Assembly: GCA_046727175.1 (NCBI GenBank)
Contig: JBKPCD010000290.1
Location: 1 to 5,757, forward strand
DNA length: 5,757 bases
Source of the DNA: JBKPCD01 sp046727175
GTDB lineage: Bacteria; Acidobacteriota; Vicinamibacteria; Vicinamibacterales; 2-12-FULL-66-21
Reading direction: 5' to 3'
Positions 5,438-5,757 of the stretch are shown here, piece after piece. Made by a program: the position numbers and the translations under genes. Positions within the stretch are counted from its first letter, which is position 1, and the number at the start of each line of letters is the position of its first letter. The notes below the pieces were generated by a model. It was given only the letters and a program-made list of their open reading frames with translations. It was not told the origin of the DNA and did not search any database.

Positions 5438-5757
5438 TCACTTGCGCGTGAACTTCATGCCGTAGTCGTTGGTCGGATCGCGGTAGAACGTGTGGATGTG
5501 ATCCGTCCCGCCGCCCTGGGGCGCGTACTCGATCAGGAGCGTCGGCCCCTGAATCCGGAAGTACGCCGCACTGCCGTTCGTGGTCGGTCCGCTCCACGCG
5601 AAGTACGTGTCCCCGAGACCGGCTTTGATTTCGGCGATCCGGGCGGTTGCTGCTTCCTCGTTCAGAATTCCAACCCACTCGCCGATGAGATCGAGCAGCT
5701 TGCTGCGCTGGTCGGCGCTGAATCCCGAGGCACGCACGCCCTCCGGCTGGATGACCC
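5438..5757 (-). CDS. DUF3500 domain protein, C-terminal part (5' end outside window)
   Basis: The frame is open to the right edge and ends in TGA at 5438-5440, giving about 106 visible residues. It matches the C-terminus of DUF3500 proteins, which are normally several hundred residues and exported. Visible marks are VIQPEGVRASGFSADQR at the truncated start, then DTYFAWSGPT, a GSAAYFRIQGPTLLIEYAPQ strand pair, and the closing HIHTFYRDPTNDYGMKF block that is diagnostic for the family. A GTG at 5735-5737 could be taken as a start but lies inside the conserved domain, and the residues before it continue the family pattern, so the true start is off the window. The family's biochemical role is not established. 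DUF3500 genes are, as I recall, often next to HupE/UreJ-type genes, which agrees with the neighbouring fusion protein. Co-transcription is likely from the orientation and 118-bp gap. Confidence 0.88.
   Translation of the reverse strand, partial: VIQPEGVRASGFSADQRSKLLDLIGEWVGILNEEAATARIAEIKAGLGDTYFAWSGPTTNGSAAYFRIQGPTLLIEYAPQGGGTDHIHTFYRDPTNDYGMKFTRK

Noticed and set aside
5735..5737. GTG as the start of a complete 99-residue gene at the right edge
   Set aside because: The codon lies within the conserved DUF3500 domain and the frame stays open with family-like residues up to the window edge, so the gene is partial.
1..5757. A defence system, toxin-antitoxin pair, phage or biosynthetic cluster
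   Set aside because: All well-supported frames belong to regulatory, redox, oxygenase and exported-protein families. No nuclease, integrase, toxin pair or synthase motif is visible on either strand.

Overview
The window is GC-rich and looks like chromosomal DNA from a soil-type acidobacterium, plausibly of the Vicinamibacteria group. This is inferred from three things and not proven: a PadR regulator of the short type that usually precedes acidobacterial duplicated ABC permeases, a DUF3500 protein beside a HupE/UreJ-like secreted domain, and several kinds of short intergenic palindromic repeat typical of such genomes.

Layout, left to right. A PadR-family repressor gene (minus strand, 37-366) has a candidate palindromic operator and promoter behind it. 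Next comes a plus-strand remnant (about 512-688) that looks like the C-terminal tail of a TPR-containing kinase or transcription factor. A plus-strand exported thioredoxin-like (DipZ-type redoxin) gene starts at 739. Its recognisable sequence stops at about 1350-1383, and its frame then runs 206 nt antisense into the 3' end of an intact minus-strand quinone oxidoreductase gene (1385-2362). The 235-bp gap behind that gene holds an inverted repeat built from ACGAAG units and a run of degenerate 7-bp repeats. A minus-strand 2OG-Fe(II) oxygenase of the DUF2086/Oxygenase-NA type follows (2598-3308). Between it and the next gene lies a MITE-like element of about 160 bp with 31-bp near-perfect terminal inverted repeats and TA/CTAG ends (3371-3536). 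A large minus-strand gene (3556-5319) encodes an unusual two-part exported protein: a HupE/UreJ-like N-terminal domain with an EF-hand-like loop, a transmembrane hairpin whose second helix looks like a signal peptide, then TPR repeats and a gluzincin (HEFTH...E) peptidase domain. Its 5' leader is rich in hairpins. At the right edge is the C-terminal part of a DUF3500 protein, whose 5' end lies outside the window.

The genes do not form one obvious pathway. The DUF3500 gene and the fused peptidase gene are co-directional, 118 bp apart, and may be co-transcribed. The oxygenase and quinone oxidoreductase genes are also co-directional but are separated by repeats. The region reads as accessory chromosome shaped by rearrangement: a truncated gene, a gene tail and a non-autonomous mobile element. 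I see no phage, CRISPR, rRNA, tRNA or defence system. The most interesting items are the MITE-like element, the signal-peptide-joined fusion protein and the truncated redoxin junction.
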